A stretch of DNA of 64,000 bases from positions 3,438,501 through 3,502,500 of the forward strand of contig NZ_CP011388.1 in assembly GCF_001644605.1 (NCBI RefSeq). The letters are read 5' to 3'. Under the pieces are notes generated by a model. That model worked only from the letters and a program-made list of their open reading frames with translations, was not told the origin of the DNA and did not search any database. The position numbers were made by a program, and so were the translations under genes. Each line of letters opens with the position of its first letter. Position 1 is the stretch's first letter. The DNA comes from Paenibacillus swuensis (GTDB lineage Bacteria > Bacillota > Bacilli > Paenibacillales > DY6). Below, piece by piece: positions 63,101 to 64,000 of this stretch.

Positions 63101-63341
63101 TCTTCGCCATCATTTCTTGTTTACTACGCACAGGATCGTCTTTAACGATGGCCGAAACATAGCCGTAGGCTGCTCCGCCCGCAGCCAAGACGCCGAGCAA
63201 GCCGAGGATGAATAACCACTTCATTGTGAGCAGCATCATAAGCCCCGTTGTGCGCCATCGGCTTCTTTTCTTTGGCGGATCGGATGCTTCGTTGCGGGTT
63301 TCGCTATCTTGGTGTGAACTGGACTCATTCGTAGGTAACAT
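60177..63341 (-). CDS. Class A penicillin-binding protein (PBP1A-like) with fibronectin type III domains
   Basis: The bifunctional peptidoglycan synthase has 1054 residues. A basic cytoplasmic N-terminus and one membrane anchor (about residues 38-62) precede the glycosyltransferase: EDKDFFLHPGISVKGTTRA, GGSTLTQQLARRVFLS, LNKVPFGNGSSGYNLYGIKAAA. The transpeptidase has Ser441 in QPGSAMKP, the SYN-type KSYNLPAL and Lys636 in GKTGTTQ. A Pro/acidic linker leads to two fibronectin type III domains (about 825-925 and 970-1054), split by a low-complexity acidic Gly-Glu stretch. Extracellular FN3 modules on PBPs may bind wall or surface polymers. ATG 63341 is the start; its ribosome site is GAGGGGGA. 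Confidence 0.93.
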   Translation of the reverse strand: MLPTNESSSHQDSETRNEASDPPKKRSRWRTTGLMMLLTMKWLFILGLLGVLAAGGAAYGYVSAIVKDDPVRSKQEMMAKMQENAITGFVYFNDDTVVGQLTTEEDRRLVQWKDIPPRLIDALTSIEDKDFFLHPGISVKGTTRAVKQKLLNEAEQTGGSTLTQQLARRVFLSLDKTEDRKLKEILLSLRMERFMGKQDILVAYLNKVPFGNGSSGYNLYGIKAAAKGIFNVDDLSKLHLAQSAYLVGLPQLPSAYSAFTGKGEFDAEGYDRAVKRMELVLSEMRKDGKITETEYQEALAFNLKASIAPSAQKAYAAYPYLMFEAERQAAKQLMLVQNPNLTLPELSLPEYRDELEDARAHLLRGGYKVYTTIDKTLYKGMRDIARNPDNFSPDSETKGVEQIAAIMLNNNDGAILSMIEGRDYDLENMNYATQMKRQPGSAMKPIAAYLPALDKGTVQPASILDDAPIILKDYSKGFHIPSNSTKKYNGLVTAREALNKSYNLPALKIFLYDIGIKNAWDFTRKLGITTITESDEGAQTGVIGGLSQGVTVEELTNAYATIANKGNFADAYMIRKIEDSKGNVIYTHHNAPEQVVSEQSAFLMTDMLRTVVTDGTARTTLTNNFKHYNKVPIAGKTGTTQNYGDVWFVGYTPDVTLGVWSGYKLQKNRLSKAGEKRAQHIWAKVLDQAIDLKPEWFTTKTFAQPEGIVKFTVSDVSGKLPSPLIKETNHLVTDLFNRRFIPTEEDDVLVNERFITYNGINYIAQEGTPGDFVQERMVVKREKPVYELLVEIKEAQSKLDADDRKPLDQFRPLDSGNDAPSAKDPRKDEGRAPTPPRNLAVSQDGGVAILRFQPSGSGDVVGYRLYRAVNDGSFGRLSGKVVLTGQNLKFVDYITSTNSYRYYVTAVDVAGNESTPSEEISVGQNGNDSSESVGPDSSDALPEGSAEETVPEDGETGGGPNPESGTVPQAPANVKVTGTGTGIHMTWQGSPEANHVDIYNIYFSDKAKGPFNTIGSTDQTSFDYVSVPISGFYRVSAVNIAGESEKSKVVEFKP

Positions 63342-63431
63342 GGTCTATGGAATCCCCCTCTGTATCAGAAATAGTATATCATAAAGGAAAAAAGTAGCAT
63401 AGAATCACAATCCTTCCTGATGCTGCATTGG

Positions 63432-63460
63432 TTGACTTGCAGGTTCAAACTATGTTATTT
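63432..63460 (+). promoter_or_regulatory. Candidate promoter of tyrS
   Basis: TTGACT (63432-63437), 17 bases, TTATTT (63455-63460), which is a weak -10. It precedes the T-box leader by about 30 bases. Confidence 0.4.
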
Positions 63461-63489
63461 TTAACAAAACTAAACATCAGACTAAAGCT

Positions 63490-63765
63490 GTGATGGACTG
63501 CAGTAGAACAGTTAACCTCGTTGAAGAGAGCCGGTGGTGGGTGTGAACCGGTACAGGCACTGATTTGAATTACCGTCCGGAGCTGATGGGAGGAACAATG
63601 CTTTCATGTCTTTTTTAGTGGACATAGGCAGTCAGTAGTCCCAATCCGGAATTTTCCGTTAACAATAATGAAGCGGAGGCGAGCCTTAGGGCAGCCTCAA
63701 TTAGGGTGGTACCGCGAGCAGAAGCCTTCTCGTCCCTTTGATGGGATGAAAGGTTTTTTTGTTTT
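63490..63765 (+). promoter_or_regulatory. T-box riboswitch leader of tyrS (tyrosine tRNA-sensing)
   Basis: This region between the PBP gene and tyrS has no gene. It holds the conserved T-box AGGGTGGTACCGCG (63703-63716) with TGGT at 63707-63710, which can pair with the ACCA end of tRNA-Tyr. The Stem I region has AGTAGA (63502-63507), and the specifier in GAATTACC reads TAC (63571-63573), a Tyr codon. The stem CCTTCTCGTCCC with GGGATGAAAGG (about 63725-63753) followed by T7 is the terminator. Uncharged tRNA-Tyr would stabilise the antiterminator and turn on tyrS. Confidence 0.92.
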
Positions 63766-63815
63766 TTTTTGAAATAATATGGATATGTAAATGTACAGGT
63801 AACGGAGGAATGGAT

Positions 63816-64000
63816 ATGAAGTGGGAACAACTTACAGATGAGCAAAAGCAAGAAGTGGAGCGTCAGTTGAGTATCATTCGGCGAGGTGTTGTGGAGATTG
63901 TACCTGAAGATGATCTCAAAACCAACGTCATGAAAGCCGTGGTGACAGGGGAGCCGATGAAAATTAAACTAGGTTTGGACCCGTCAGCTCCTGATATTCA
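63816..64000 (+). CDS. tyrS: Tyrosyl-tRNA synthetase, N-terminal part (3' truncated by window)
   Basis: Sixty-one residues are visible before the window ends. They begin MKWEQLTDEQKQEVERQL and reach KIKLGLDPSAPDI, the class I synthetase Rossmann start that precedes the HIGH-type motif (outside the window). The Tyr identity comes from this phrase and from the TAC specifier in the T-box leader. ATG 63816 is seven bases after GGAGG; an ATG at 63810 is too close to that site. It charges tRNA-Tyr. Confidence 0.88.
   Translation, partial: MKWEQLTDEQKQEVERQLSIIRRGVVEIVPEDDLKTNVMKAVVTGEPMKIKLGLDPSAPDI

Overview
The window looks like the chromosome of a Gram-positive, spore-forming bacterium of the Paenibacillaceae (Paenibacillus or a close relative). 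Reasons: strong AAGGAGG-type ribosome binding sites with many TTG and GTG starts, a PyrR attenuator, a tyrS T-box, a Spo0E-type phosphatase, CcpA with a cre box, lipoprotein-dependent ABC transporters, and a ccpA / acuA-acuC / acsA / tyrS neighbourhood like that of Bacillus. It is ordinary core chromosome. I see no phage, insertion sequence, integrase or CRISPR array.

Layout. 1-9268: end of an aminotransferase gene (probably dapL), then a pyrimidine operon pyrR-B-C-carA-carB-pyrF-pyrE behind one PyrR attenuator; pyrP, pyrK and pyrD are absent. 9312-17132: an orphan ECF sigma factor, divergent from a five-gene envelope transport operon (LolD/MacB-type ATPase, lipoprotein fusion protein, ten-helix FtsX permease with a Gly-rich loop, second ATPase with an apparent AbrB-like tail, and a sugar-type solute-binding lipoprotein). 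This is the most unusual cluster here. 17240-28801: small genes, two tRNAs, a five-PAS hybrid histidine kinase, an RluA enzyme, an SMR exporter, a Spo0E-like protein and several conserved small proteins. 28849-31707: PLP-dependent arginine/lysine/ornithine decarboxylase and a divergent MFS exporter. 31983-36720: BMP-type nucleoside ABC importer. 36790-39378: TetR-controlled ABC-2 exporter with two palindromic operators. 41110-44232: gluconate kinase and 6-phosphogluconate dehydrogenase. 44754-48239: aroK, a rhodanese, a fluoride channel pair, a divergent EPSP synthase and a CoA-binding protein. 48364-49077: a five-repeat, Q/G/Y-rich protein. 49183-53756: PTS EIICBA and Enzyme I without HPr, then PfpI and VanZ proteins. 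54446-60118: ccpA, mtnN, acuC, acuA, acsA. 60177-64000: class A penicillin-binding protein with fibronectin domains, and the T-box leader and start of tyrS.

How they fit together. The pyr genes make UMP, except that dihydroorotate dehydrogenase must be encoded elsewhere. CcpA probably represses acsA through the cre at 58347-58360, while AcuA and AcuC would acetylate and deacetylate the AcsA lysine. The ECF-like promoter at 9978-10004 suggests that the transport operon answers envelope stress. Several true starts lie inside the longest open frame. They were chosen from ribosome binding site spacing, and the reasons are given per gene. Two genes under 60 codons (17240-17407 and 26881-27048) were found by reading the sequence directly. 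Function calls rest on motifs and remembered family features; no search was run.
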